A stretch of 64,000 nucleotides of DNA from NCBI GenBank assembly GCA_003712165.1, contig RHLH01000001.1, positions 992,001 to 1,056,000 of the forward strand, read 5' to 3'. The notes below the pieces were generated by a model that searched no databases, was not told where the DNA came from, and worked only from the letters and a program-made list of their open reading frames with translations. Shown here in pieces: positions 8,418-17,453 of this stretch. The DNA is from Phycisphaera sp. Its GTDB lineage: Bacteria; Planctomycetota; Phycisphaerae; Phycisphaerales; UBA1924. The number at the start of each line of letters is the position of its first letter. Within the stretch, counting starts at the first letter, position 1. A program made the position numbers and the translations under genes.

Positions 8418-9452
8418 ATGTTCGTCGATGAAGCCACAATCAAGGTCAAGGCGGGCAAGGGCGGCGACGGGTGCGTCTCGTTCTACCGTGCCAAGTACCA
8501 GCCCAAGGGAGGCCCCGACGGCGGTGACGGCGGCAACGGCGGGTCTGTCATCGCAATCGCCGACAACAACGTCAACACACTCGTCGAGTACCGAGGCCAT
8601 CACCACTGGTCGGCGGACAACGGCGAGCAGGGCAAATCGAGCTCCATGCACGGCGCATCGAGCGATGATGTCACGCTCCGCGTCCCAGCCGGCACACTTA
8701 TCTACGACGACACCACGAACGAGCTGCTCTGCGATCTCGGTCCGGGCGAGTCATTTGTCGTCGCCAAGGGCGGCAAGGGCGGGCTCGGCAACGAGCACTT
8801 CAAAAGCTCAACGAACCAGACCCCGCGCAAGGCAACCCCGGGTGAACCGGGTGAGCAGCGCACCGTCAGGCTCCAGCTCAAGCTCATCGCCGACGTCGGG
8901 CTCGTGGGATTGCCAAACGCCGGCAAGAGCACGCTGCTCCAGGCGATGACCCGAGCGAACCCGAAGATCGCCGACTACCCGTTCACGACGCTCAGCCCAC
9001 AGCTCGGGATCACCGATCTGGGCGGCGACCGGAAGCTTGTCATTGCCGACATACCCGGGCTCATCGAGGGGGCCGCCGAGGGGCACGGGCTCGGTCACGA
9101 CTTCCTGAAGCACATCGAACGGACACGCGTCATCGCGCACCTCATCGAATCCGAGCCCACCGACGGCTCATCACCCCTCGACAACTACAACAAGATCCGC
9201 GCTGAACTCGCGGCGTACTCACCCATCCTCGCCGAGAAACCCGAGGTCATCGTTGTCAGCAAAGCCGACCTCGTGCTCGAGGAGGATCAGCAGCAGCTCG
9301 TCCGCGAGATCCGTTCCAAGCTCCAACTCGGCCGCAACGACGAGGTCCTCGTCATCTCCAGCGCGACGCGTCAGGGTCTGAAAGAACTCCAGGAGATGCT
9401 CTGGTCGATGCTGTCGAAGAAGCCCGAGCCGGGCTGGGCCGAGGAGGCTTAG
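8418..9452 (+). CDS. obgE: Obg family GTPase (ObgE/CgtA)
   Basis: Essential ribosome-associated GTPase for 50S assembly and stress control. The 344-aa protein has the glycine-rich Obg fold (KAGKGGDGCVSF, PDGGDGGNGG, KGGKGGLGNEHF) over residues 1-158, then the G domain with the P-loop GLPNAGKST around residue 164, switch region FTTLSPQLG, DIPGLIEGA and SKADL. The short C-terminus has no separate OCT domain. Its last 4 bp overlap the convergent TlyA-like gene. Confidence 0.97.
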   Translation: MFVDEATIKVKAGKGGDGCVSFYRAKYQPKGGPDGGDGGNGGSVIAIADNNVNTLVEYRGHHHWSADNGEQGKSSSMHGASSDDVTLRVPAGTLIYDDTTNELLCDLGPGESFVVAKGGKGGLGNEHFKSSTNQTPRKATPGEPGEQRTVRLQLKLIADVGLVGLPNAGKSTLLQAMTRANPKIADYPFTTLSPQLGITDLGGDRKLVIADIPGLIEGAAEGHGLGHDFLKHIERTRVIAHLIESEPTDGSSPLDNYNKIRAELAAYSPILAEKPEVIVVSKADLVLEEDQQQLVREIRSKLQLGRNDEVLVISSATRQGLKELQEMLWSMLSKKPEPGWAEEA

Positions 9453-10060
9453 CACGGGTTCTGCGTGAGCAGCGCAAGCCACTCAGCGTTCCCTTTGGAC
9501 TTGCTCTTGGACCGCTTCCCTCCTCCGAGAATCGGCGACTTCGTCAGCCCTGCAACCTCGAAGCCGAGCGGCTTCAGGGCATCCGCAGATGCCTCCGCGA
9601 TCGACTGTGCTCGCTCATCATCGAGCACGATCTCCTCGTGCCTGGTCTCACGGTTCTGGTCGCTCAGCTCGTAGTGGGGCTTGATGAGCGTGATGATGCG
9701 GCCGGAATTGTTCAGCCACTTCTGAGCCGCGGGAATCGCGAGCCGCTGAGGCGTCCAGCCCAGATCGATGACCACCAGATCAACACCCTTCTCGGGCGGC
9801 TCAGCATGGAGCGCGTTCGTGCGCTCCATCACGGTCACGCGTGCATCGGATCGCAGCTTCCACTCAAGTTGTCCGTAGGCGGTATCGACGCAAACCACAG
9901 ACGCTGCCCCGTGCTGAAGGAGGCAGTCAGTAAACCCGCCAGTCGAGCAGCCGAGATCCGCGCACGCCGAACCTTCCACTGCGATATCAAACGTCTCGAG
10001 CGCGTGGCGCATCTTGAGCCCGCCCCGGCTGACATACGGGTTGTCCGGATCTTTTGGCAT
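9449..10060 (-). CDS. TlyA-like rRNA methyltransferase domain protein without S4 domain
   Basis: A 203-aa SAM-dependent methyltransferase of the FtsJ/TlyA type. The start PYVSRGGLKMRHALETFDI matches the sequence that in TlyA joins the S4 RNA-binding domain to the catalytic domain. The SAM site is DLGCSTGGFTDCLLQHGA, followed by DTAYGQLEWKLR and VIDLGWTPQRL. TlyA enzymes 2'-O-methylate 16S and 23S rRNA and are about 250-270 aa with an N-terminal S4 domain, which is absent here. It lies 8 bp downstream of lpxI on the same strand, so the two are probably co-transcribed. Confidence 0.85.
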   Translation of the reverse strand: MPKDPDNPYVSRGGLKMRHALETFDIAVEGSACADLGCSTGGFTDCLLQHGAASVVCVDTAYGQLEWKLRSDARVTVMERTNALHAEPPEKGVDLVVIDLGWTPQRLAIPAAQKWLNNSGRIITLIKPHYELSDQNRETRHEEIVLDDERAQSIAEASADALKPLGFEVAGLTKSPILGGGKRSKSKSKGNAEWLALLTQNPC

Positions 10061-10068
10061 GTGTCAGA

Positions 10069-10992
10069 TCAGTCCCGGGTCGGGATGTCGTCCCGGATCG
10101 TTGCGCTGCTGCTCGGGCCGATCGGCACGCCGATGACCGCGATGCCCATCTCGTCAGCCAGGTCGAGCAGGTAGGGCTTATCGAGCATGATCACGTCGCC
10201 CGCTGCCAGAGCGAGACAGCGCCCGCCGTTGTCGTAGAGGTTCTTGATCGTGTCGAGCCCGACGGTCGGCACGTCGCTTCTTCTGTCGTGCCCCGCGCGG
10301 GCGCCCTTGCAGAGCGTCCAGCCCTTGGCCTTGCACAGCCCAGAGACACGCTTAATCATCCGGTCAGTGCCCTCAACCGCCTCAACAGCGATCACGTCCC
10401 TGTCTCGCACGGCAATCGCCTGTCCGATGTCCAGGCGCAGCGTCTCGGTGAGCAGGGGCCAGACGAACTGAATATCAGCCATCTGGTCAGCTGTTGGTTT
10501 GCGCCTCGTCATGACGCCGCTGGTTGCCAGTTGATTCCCGATGGACATGGTCGAATCGATCAGCGCCACCCCGCTCCGGTCCAACTCGTCGGCGACCGCC
10601 CTCAGCAGGGCGTGCGAGCGCCGATCGTGCCTGAGCTTACGGTACCAGATCACCAGCGTCCTGAAATCGGGTGTACTCCGGATCAGCTTCAGGGGGTCGT
10701 GATGGATCCGCGCTTTGTCGACGTTGCCCACCATGATCGCGTGATGAACGCCCAGCCTGCGCAAGGCCTTGCCCCAGCCACCGACCCGAAGGAGCCCGAC
10801 ATTCCGGAACGAATCGCAGAGCAGGGGCAGCTCGGGGTCGTACATCCCCGAAAGCCCCAGCCCGTGGACCGGATGACCCGCTTCGCGCAAACCCTCTGCG
10901 ACCAGCGTTGGCAATCGGCCGCCTCCCGCGATGAGACCGATCGCCGTCGGTGGGGGCGGGGGGTCTGGCAGGATGGTCAAAGGTGATGTCAT
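10069..10992 (-). CDS. lpxI: UDP-2,3-diacylglucosamine diphosphatase LpxI
   Basis: LpxI hydrolyses UDP-2,3-diacylglucosamine to lipid X and UMP in lipid A synthesis, replacing LpxH in many phyla. The 307-aa protein has the N-terminal IGLIAGGGRLPTLVAEGL, the VGNVDKARI segment and a C-terminal DVPTVGLDTIKNL block that are characteristic of the former DUF1009 family. ATG 10992 is preferred over GTG 11004. Its presence, together with kdsC/kdsD and lptCA elsewhere in the window, supports an LPS-bearing outer membrane. It precedes the TlyA-like gene in a two-gene operon. Confidence 0.92.
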   Translation of the reverse strand: MTSPLTILPDPPPPPTAIGLIAGGGRLPTLVAEGLREAGHPVHGLGLSGMYDPELPLLCDSFRNVGLLRVGGWGKALRRLGVHHAIMVGNVDKARIHHDPLKLIRSTPDFRTLVIWYRKLRHDRRSHALLRAVADELDRSGVALIDSTMSIGNQLATSGVMTRRKPTADQMADIQFVWPLLTETLRLDIGQAIAVRDRDVIAVEAVEGTDRMIKRVSGLCKAKGWTLCKGARAGHDRRSDVPTVGLDTIKNLYDNGGRCLALAAGDVIMLDKPYLLDLADEMGIAVIGVPIGPSSSATIRDDIPTRD

Positions 10993-11094
10993 GTCGCGGT
11001 GCACCGCACGGCTCGTGCTTCAGGATTCTAGATCGGTCGGCCTCGGCGCAATGCACCAAAGCAGACACAATCCTAACTTGCAGCGGGGCTTCAC

Positions 11095-11113
11095 TGGGGC
11101 CAATCTGGCCCCA
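11095..11113 (+). repeat. Perfect inverted repeat in divergent promoter region
   Basis: TGGGGCC and GGCCCCA with a 5-nt loop form a 7-bp stem about 20 bp before the 71-aa gene. It lies in the lpxI/71-aa-gene divergent gap and could be an operator or leader hairpin. There is no T-run, so it is not a terminator. Confidence 0.4.
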
Positions 11114-11133
11114 AGGCCGATACTCGTCTTGGG

Positions 11134-11349
11134 ATGAGTACCTCTCAGCGATCCTCCGAACAACCGACAGGCCAGGCGAGGCCCTATCTCCGCATCTACT
11201 TCCGATGCGCGAACCAGTACATCCGCGTCTACCGGAGGCCCGAAGATCCGGAATACTGCGCCAGATGCCCGACCTGCGGCATGACGAAGACCTTCCGTGT
11301 CGGTCGAAGCGGGACCGCCCAGCGGTTCTTCGAGTTGTCGTGCAAGTAA
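11134..11349 (+). CDS. Small Cys-rich zinc-ribbon-like protein, planctomycete type
   Basis: A 71-aa protein with YLRIYFRCANQYIRVYRR, then CARCPTCG, then FRVGRSGTAQRFFELSCK. The cysteines in CARCPTCG plus those in FRCAN and the C-terminal SC could bind one zinc ion as a ribbon. I recall similar short proteins mainly from planctomycetes, but the function is unknown. ATG 11134 is the only reasonable start. It opens a tight run of + strand genes (next start 18 bp downstream) that leads towards the flagellar cluster. Confidence 0.75.
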   Translation: MSTSQRSSEQPTGQARPYLRIYFRCANQYIRVYRRPEDPEYCARCPTCGMTKTFRVGRSGTAQRFFELSCK

Positions 11350-11367
11350 CAGACGTAGACTCGGTCC

Positions 11368-11898
11368 GTGAGCGCCACCCAACCATTTACGATCCCACGC
11401 ATGACCGGCCGATGCGCCGCCACGGGCGATGAGCTCGCCCCGGGCGAGACCATGGTCGTGGTGCTGCTCGACCGCCCCGAGGACGAAGAACTCGACAGGC
11501 TCGATTTCTCGCTCGACGCATGGAACGAGGGCGCACGACCCGAATCCGGTCGGCACGTCTTCGCCACCTGGAAGACCGAGGTCCCAGAACCCGGCAAGAA
11601 GCAGGATGCGCTCATCAGCGCCGACGGCATGGCCGACCTGTTCGAGCAGCTCGAGGGCACCGAGGACCAGCGCCGGCTCGCCTTCCGCTACGTGCTCGCG
11701 CTCATGCTCATGCGTAAGCGATTGCTGGAGTACGTGGGCACAGAGGGAAACGACCTGCTCGTCCTGCCCAAGGGAGCCGAGGAGGGCACAGAGCCCACGC
11801 GTGTTCACGACCCGCAGGCAGCGGGTGAACTCGATGAGGCGGCGCTCACCCAGCTCGCCGAACAGGTCGAGCAGGTGCTGGACAACACCGATGGCTGA
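11368..11898 (+). CDS. Conserved hypothetical protein, planctomycete type
   Basis: A 176-aa cytoplasmic protein. Its N-terminal part, GRCAATGDELAPGETMVVVL, is like a short Cys-containing module that I recall from planctomycete proteins, followed by an acidic helical C-terminus (DEAALTQLAEQVEQVLD). No enzyme motif is visible. The start is GTG at 11368. Its last 8 bp overlap the next gene, so the two are very likely translationally coupled. No function is assigned. Confidence 0.7.
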   Translation: MSATQPFTIPRMTGRCAATGDELAPGETMVVVLLDRPEDEELDRLDFSLDAWNEGARPESGRHVFATWKTEVPEPGKKQDALISADGMADLFEQLEGTEDQRRLAFRYVLALMLMRKRLLEYVGTEGNDLLVLPKGAEEGTEPTRVHDPQAAGELDEAALTQLAEQVEQVLDNTDG

Positions 11899-12787
11899 TC
11901 TGCGCCGATTTCTGTTTCTCGGGCTCCTGACTGTTCTCGTCGTTGGTTGTCAGGCGAGACCGACACCTCTGACAGATAACCCGCCGGAGCCCTTGCCCAG
12001 TTACGAGGATGTACAGACGCGCGCGCAGGAACGCGTCGGTTCGCTCGATCGCTTCTGGGCTGTTGCTTCGGTAGGGCTCAGGTTCAAGGACGCCGACGGC
12101 GACAGCCGGCGCGAACAGGGCGAGGGCCACTTCCAGATCGTCAAGCCCTCGAGCGTCGCGCTCACTGTCGGCAAGCTGGGCGAGACATACCTCCTACTCG
12201 GCTGCGACGACGACAGGTTCTGGTGGATCGAGCGCCTCGATGAACGCGTCGCGTACGTCGGCGACCAGGACGGCGCTCGCGATCTCGCGGCCGCGAGGGT
12301 GGGGGTGCCGGTGCTCCCGACGGATATCCTCAAACTCGCAGACCTCAACGCTTGGCCCGAACCAGGTTCGCCCGGAGCGGGGCGTGTGATCGAGATACAG
12401 CGCGATGATCTGGATGCGTCGAAGATATTCGCCGTCGAGTTCGATGAGGGCGATCGGACACGCGTTGTGTACCTGACCAGACTCGCATACGAACCGGTTG
12501 GCGTGGATCTCGTGACTGAGGCCGGCGACATCGCTGCTCGTTCTCAGCTGCTCGGGTTCGAGCGCGTGCTCAACCGGATCGATCCGCTGAACCATCAGCG
12601 CGTGCCGAGCCGGATTCTTGTTGATGTGCCGAGCGCCGAGTCGCGCATCGAGCTCTCGCTCAGCAGAATGGAGATATCGAATCGGCGGCCAAAAGCCCTG
12701 GTTTTCGATTTCGATGAGCTGGTCAGGCGTTTCCGTATCGACTCGGTTGTGCCTCTTGAGGACATCGAGCTCGGAGCTGGCAGGTGA
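11891..12787 (+). CDS. Hypothetical outer-membrane-type lipoprotein
   Basis: A 298-aa lipoprotein with a signal peptide ending in a lipobox: FLFLGLLTVLVVGCQARP, with Cys at residue 20. The mature part is mostly beta-strand-like (VGLRFKDADGDSRREQGEG, VALTVGKLGETYLLLGCDD), reminiscent of LolA/LolB or LppX-type lipid-binding folds, but I cannot confirm this. It overlaps the preceding gene by 8 bp and the RDD gene by 1 bp, indicating one operon. ATG 11891 is the start that gives a complete signal peptide. Confidence 0.8.
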   Translation: MADLRRFLFLGLLTVLVVGCQARPTPLTDNPPEPLPSYEDVQTRAQERVGSLDRFWAVASVGLRFKDADGDSRREQGEGHFQIVKPSSVALTVGKLGETYLLLGCDDDRFWWIERLDERVAYVGDQDGARDLAAARVGVPVLPTDILKLADLNAWPEPGSPGAGRVIEIQRDDLDASKIFAVEFDEGDRTRVVYLTRLAYEPVGVDLVTEAGDIAARSQLLGFERVLNRIDPLNHQRVPSRILVDVPSAESRIELSLSRMEISNRRPKALVFDFDELVRRFRIDSVVPLEDIELGAGR

Positions 12788-14355
12788 TGCGCAGACTCTT
12801 CACGCTCCTGATCATGCTCTGCGCCGCGGCTAGCACTCATGCTCAACTCCCGGCTGCATCAGGCACGGACGACGAGAGCCACGGCTGGCTGATCGCGCAG
12901 GTCCCGGGCGAGAAGTCAGCGACGCTCGTGCACGTCCCGCCGCGCATACCGACCACGATGGCTGTGCCCTCGGTCGCGGGCAGACTCAAAGCCGCGGCCT
13001 CACTCAGCGAGGCACCGATCCAGCTCGCAGCCGACGGCACCACCGTGTTTATGATCTTCGATAAAGGCGAGGGCGAGTCGTTCGAGGTCGCGCAGCTCAC
13101 CGCGATCCCGACCGGCATCCAGGACAACTGGGTGCGCGAGCCAAGAGATCGTCTGAGGTTCTTGCCTTCGATCGAGAACGCTGACGCGGTGCTCGGATTC
13201 GCAACAGCAGGCGGCAGACCCACCGCGTTGGTTGAAGCAGGTCAGTCCAAACGGTTGCTCTCGCTCGAGGCCGGTGAATGGACAGAGAGCGGCAGCCCAG
13301 CGCTTCTCACAGATTCGACGGTTGTGCTCGTCTGCTCCGAGCCAAAGCGGCTGCACGTCGTTGAACGCACCGAGAATCGCTTCGTCATAAACACGCTCTC
13401 GGGCGATACGTGGCAAAGCATCGAACTCACAGACGCAGTTCCATTTCCGTTAGAGACGGTTCAACCGGTGGGGGTGTACTGCGGCGAACTCGTCTGCATC
13501 GTCCCCGCAGGGACTCGGCACGAGATATGGTCGCTCGGCGAGCAAGACTTGATGAGACTTGGCACGATCGATCCGCCAGGCTCGCCTCTCGCTGCAACGG
13601 TTCTGCACAGCACAGGACGCCTCGTGCTCGCGTGGACCAACGCCGACGAGCGAACAGGCGAGGTTGAATCGGGATTGCCCGCGCCCAGGGAAGTATCGAA
13701 CCCCATCCGCAGGGTGATCGAGTTCAGTCTGATCGAAGGCCGAACCGTGTACGCCGGACGCGCCGTGGTTAGCTCACCCGTGAAGCAATCCGAGTTCCGC
13801 AATCTCGCGTTCCTGATGATGCTCCTGATGGGGCTCGTGCTGCTTGTCGTGCTCAGGCCTCCGGCGGATGGCGCAGCGGTCTCGCTCCCGCCGGGTCTTG
13901 CGATCGCCGGGCCCGGTCGACGAACGTTGGCAACGTTCTTTGATGGGCTTGTCGGTGTCGTAATCGTTGCGAGGGCTTTGGACTTGACCGTGCTCGAGGT
14001 GCTCGGCCCCTTCGCGGTCCCGGCCACTGGTCGGCTCGACATCGGTCCGCTGCTTGTCGCGCTGCTCATCAACGTGTTCCACTGTTCTGTCGGGGAAGCC
14101 GTGTTCGGCCGATCGATCGGGAAGTCGTTCATGGGTCTGATCGTGGCTCGTGTCGATGCCTCGTCTGCAGGCTTGCCCGAGGGGCAATTCAGGCCGCCTG
14201 CCCCGTTCCGATCGCTCGGGCGCAACCTGATCAAATGGCTGCTCCCCCCGGTCGCCATGCTCGCCCTTTCCGATCCCGGCGGTCGGCATCGGGGTGATCT
14301 GCTCGCTCAGACCGCCGTGCTGGGCCGGGCGAATCCGCCGTTATCGGACGATTGA
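12787..14355 (+). CDS. Exported protein with C-terminal RDD membrane domain
   Basis: A 522-aa protein. Residues 1-20 form a signal peptide (FTLLIMLCAAASTHAQ). The middle is a large extracytoplasmic domain of repetitive beta character without clear motifs. A hydrophobic segment (FLMMLLMGLVLLVVL, about residue 340-355) leads to the RDD domain, with RRTLATFFDGLVGVVI and GKSFMGLIVARVDAS. RDD proteins are small polytopic membrane proteins, some linked to Na+ or osmolyte exchange; here the domain is fused to a big exported part. The ATGA overlap with the lipoprotein gene indicates coupling. Confidence 0.8.
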   Translation: MRRLFTLLIMLCAAASTHAQLPAASGTDDESHGWLIAQVPGEKSATLVHVPPRIPTTMAVPSVAGRLKAAASLSEAPIQLAADGTTVFMIFDKGEGESFEVAQLTAIPTGIQDNWVREPRDRLRFLPSIENADAVLGFATAGGRPTALVEAGQSKRLLSLEAGEWTESGSPALLTDSTVVLVCSEPKRLHVVERTENRFVINTLSGDTWQSIELTDAVPFPLETVQPVGVYCGELVCIVPAGTRHEIWSLGEQDLMRLGTIDPPGSPLAATVLHSTGRLVLAWTNADERTGEVESGLPAPREVSNPIRRVIEFSLIEGRTVYAGRAVVSSPVKQSEFRNLAFLMMLLMGLVLLVVLRPPADGAAVSLPPGLAIAGPGRRTLATFFDGLVGVVIVARALDLTVLEVLGPFAVPATGRLDIGPLLVALLINVFHCSVGEAVFGRSIGKSFMGLIVARVDASSAGLPEGQFRPPAPFRSLGRNLIKWLLPPVAMLALSDPGGRHRGDLLAQTAVLGRANPPLSDD

Positions 14356-14477
14356 CGGGTCTCAGTTGTTCCGATCGGCGATTTCTGCGCGTCTGTGGTC
14401 AAGCTTGCGCAACCGACATCCCGATAACCGGCTTACGGACGCCGCACGAGATGTACGCGGCCCGGCTGGAGTGCGCC

Positions 14478-16946
14478 GTGTCGGAAGAGATCGTGGACAT
14501 CGAGATCAATCCCAACAAACGCTCCTGGCGTGAGTTGTGGCAGATCCCAACGCTCGGGGTCGCGGCGCTGCTGCTGCTCACAGGGCTCATCGGTGTCATC
14601 CTCACCCGCCCCGAGCCAGATATCGACGGCATGATCAAAGCCGCGGAAGCCAGGATCACCAAGGCCGAGCACGCCGAGGCATTGGAAATTCTTAACGGCA
14701 AAATCCGTCAGCACGTCGATGCGCCCTTCTTCACCGAGGATCAACTCCAGTCGTTCCACCTGCTCCGAGCCCGCGCGGTCGGCAAGGGCCAGCGCGAGCT
14801 CGGGATCAGCGATCAATCGAACTACGAATCCGTGCTCAACGAGTACAAATCCGCTGAGCAGGCTGGCGCCGAGTTGACGATTGATGACCATGTTCTCAGG
14901 CTCGAGTCGATTCTCGAGCTTGGGCAGTTCGATGAAGCCGTCACAAAGCTCGGTGAATTGGGCGACGAGCACTCTGGTGAGCGGATCCGGATCCGTAAAG
15001 AAATCATCGAGCGTGCACTCGGCGCTCGGGTTCCGAGGAACGAGCTCGCCGAGGCGCAGCTGCTCGAGCTCACCCAGGACACGATGCTCGGCGTCGATGA
15101 CCGCTGCTGGGCCGCCGCCCGGCGTGCGCAGATGCAGCTTAACCAGGGGTTCGTCGACGAGGCGATCACCGGGATTTTACGCGAGATGCCGCGTGTTGCT
15201 TCTGCCGAGCCCCACGCCCGGGGTGAGCTTTTCACCCTGCTCGGCCGGGGTTACATGGAGACCGGCGCTGTCTCAGAAGCACGCAAGCAGCTTGAGCGCG
15301 CGACGGAGCTGATCGAATCGGATGACGACCTGTTCGCCGAGACACTGCTGCAGTTGGGCATGTCGCTCGAGCAGACCGGCGAGATGGAACTCGCGCTCGA
15401 CCAGTTCGACCTGATCACGCAGGATTACGCGGGTTCAGACGCGTACCTCCCGGCATTGCTCTCGCGAGGCGACGTGCTCAGCGCGATCACCGAGACCGAC
15501 CCCGCACTGATCAGCAAAGAGGAGGCCATCGGCGCGTATGTCCGGTTCGTCGATGAGGCGACCGGCAAGGCATCAGCAGCGCTCTTAGACAAAGCAGTCA
15601 ATAGCCTTCTCAGGCGAGCAGAGGAGCAATTTGTCAAGAACGATCTGGTCGCTGCGTCTCAGTACGCACAGCTCGCTGAAGACATTCACGGCCTGAACGA
15701 CACGCCGACGGAGGTCCTGCTCTCGCAGGCCAGGATCAGTCGGGCGATGGCTGACGAGATGCTCGCAGGCGCCACCGAAGGCGAGTCGCACGTGATCGAT
15801 CTGGCGGATGCAGACCCGGTCACTCGCGCACAGACGCAGCGTTACTACGTCCGCGCTGCTGATTACTACCGCAGGCACGCGGATCGGCTCGCAGGGTCCG
15901 ACGACGACGTGGGCTACGCGCAGAGCTTGTGGGCCGCTGCGGACGCGTTCGATCGCGGGGGTGATATCGCCGAGGCGATCGCGGGCTTCACCGAGTTCTC
16001 GCAGTTGATCACCGACGATCCGCGAGTGCCCGAGGCGATCTACAGGCTCGCTCGTGCATACCAGGCATCGGGCAACTACCCGTACGCCTCCGAGCGATTC
16101 GAGGCTCTGCTGACCGCGTCGCACAGCGAAGACCAGACGATCAACGTCGGGCCTTACGCGGTCATGAGCTACGTTCCCCTCGCCCAGGTCTACCTCGCAG
16201 ACCTCGACGATTCCAACAACGAACGCGCAGAAGAACTTCTTGACATCGTTATCAGCGGCGAGCTCGGCGACATCGACACAACCGCTTACGCGATGGCGCT
16301 CGCTTCGATCGGGCAGGTGCACTACCTCAAGGGCGACTACCCGAAGGCCATCGAGAGCCTGACCGAGGCGCTGGCGCGCAACCCAGACCCTCGCGAGGTG
16401 TACCGGCTCAAGTTTCTGCTCGCCGATGCGAGGAGGCTCGAATCCGAGAGCATCAGCGAAACGCTCTCAACCGGTTCGGTCGCTCCTTCCGTTGCCCGCG
16501 AGCTGGGTGAGAAGCAGAGTGAGCACCTTCAGATCGCAGCCGGTATGTTTGCAGAGGTACGCGACGGGCTCGAGACTGTTGATCCGCGGCGCCGAACCGC
16601 GCTCGAGCAGATGTATCTCCGCAACAGCTACTTCTACGTGGGCGACTGCGCGTTCGATCTGCGCGAATACGAGAGCGCGATCAGGTCGTACTCGATCGCC
16701 AAGGACAGGTACGCCGACGACGCGGCGTCGCTCGTGGCGATGGTGCAGATTTTCAACTCGTACTTCGAACTGGGCGATCTTGAACGCGCGCGAACCGCAA
16801 GCGAGCGGGCGAGGCGTTTCTACGAGACGCTGCCTCCCGAGGCGTGGGAGGACAAATCGCTTCCGATGACACAGGCAGACTGGGAACGGTGGCTCGATTC
16901 GAGCTACGAACTCGCCTCGATGCGTACGGAGGATATGGGCGGGTGA
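14478..16946 (+). CDS. Membrane-anchored TPR-repeat protein
   Basis: An 822-aa protein with one N-terminal membrane segment (TLGVAALLLLTGLIGVIL, about residue 23-40) and then a long array of tetratricopeptide-like helix pairs, for example ARKQLERATELIESDDDLFA, FDRGGDIAEAIAGFTEFS and YLKGDYPKAIESLTEALA. Such proteins scaffold envelope complexes. GTG 14478 is my preferred start because GGAG lies 9 nt upstream; ATG 14451 and a TTG at 14352 overlapping the RDD stop are alternatives. Only 42 bp separate it from flgN, so it may be co-transcribed with the flagellar genes, but no flagellar role is known. Confidence 0.82.
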   Translation: MSEEIVDIEINPNKRSWRELWQIPTLGVAALLLLTGLIGVILTRPEPDIDGMIKAAEARITKAEHAEALEILNGKIRQHVDAPFFTEDQLQSFHLLRARAVGKGQRELGISDQSNYESVLNEYKSAEQAGAELTIDDHVLRLESILELGQFDEAVTKLGELGDEHSGERIRIRKEIIERALGARVPRNELAEAQLLELTQDTMLGVDDRCWAAARRAQMQLNQGFVDEAITGILREMPRVASAEPHARGELFTLLGRGYMETGAVSEARKQLERATELIESDDDLFAETLLQLGMSLEQTGEMELALDQFDLITQDYAGSDAYLPALLSRGDVLSAITETDPALISKEEAIGAYVRFVDEATGKASAALLDKAVNSLLRRAEEQFVKNDLVAASQYAQLAEDIHGLNDTPTEVLLSQARISRAMADEMLAGATEGESHVIDLADADPVTRAQTQRYYVRAADYYRRHADRLAGSDDDVGYAQSLWAAADAFDRGGDIAEAIAGFTEFSQLITDDPRVPEAIYRLARAYQASGNYPYASERFEALLTASHSEDQTINVGPYAVMSYVPLAQVYLADLDDSNNERAEELLDIVISGELGDIDTTAYAMALASIGQVHYLKGDYPKAIESLTEALARNPDPREVYRLKFLLADARRLESESISETLSTGSVAPSVARELGEKQSEHLQIAAGMFAEVRDGLETVDPRRRTALEQMYLRNSYFYVGDCAFDLREYESAIRSYSIAKDRYADDAASLVAMVQIFNSYFELGDLERARTASERARRFYETLPPEAWEDKSLPMTQADWERWLDSSYELASMRTEDMGG

Positions 16947-16988
16947 TCGCAGATGAGGGCGGCGGAGTCCGTCCGGGAAGGGTCAAGG

Positions 16989-17450
16989 ATGACCGGGATC
17001 GAATCCAACGACAGCCAGAACCTCGTTGCGCTTGTTGATGAGCAGCTCAAGCTCTACAAGCAACTCGATGCGCTCAGCATGCGCCAGCATGAGTTCGTCG
17101 AATCCGAGGACACCGATGGGCTGCTCAAAGTGCTTGGCCAACGCCAAGAGCTGATCAAGAGCATCACGGATTCTGCGACACGCATGGCGCCGTACCGGGC
17201 GCGCTGGGACGACCACGTGCGCGAGCTCAAGGAGCCGCTGCGCGACAGGCTCCGCAAAGGCCTCGACAACCTCTCAGCTGTGATGCAGGCGATCGCCGAG
17301 CGCGATGAATCGGACCGAGTTGCTATGGAGACGCGCCGCGACGCTGTCAAGGGGCAGCTCGGTGGGGTCAAGCGTGGAACGGCCGCGGTATCCGCGTACG
17401 GCGGGACGGCGCAGACGCGCGGTCCTCGGTACCAGGACAGGAAGGCATAA
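16989..17450 (+). CDS. flgN: FlgN-like flagellar export chaperone
   Basis: A 153-aa helical protein with LYKQLDALSMRQHEFVESED and LGQRQELIKSIT, the pattern of the FlgN family, which binds hook-filament junction proteins FlgK and FlgL before export. It is all-helical with a short Gly/Arg tail. ATG 16989 was chosen over upstream in-frame starts because it follows a purine-rich stretch and begins the conserved part. It is the first recognisable flagellar gene of the cluster and is 3 bp from the sensor kinase gene. Confidence 0.8.
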   Translation: MTGIESNDSQNLVALVDEQLKLYKQLDALSMRQHEFVESEDTDGLLKVLGQRQELIKSITDSATRMAPYRARWDDHVRELKEPLRDRLRKGLDNLSAVMQAIAERDESDRVAMETRRDAVKGQLGGVKRGTAAVSAYGGTAQTRGPRYQDRKA

Positions 17451-17453
17451 CGC

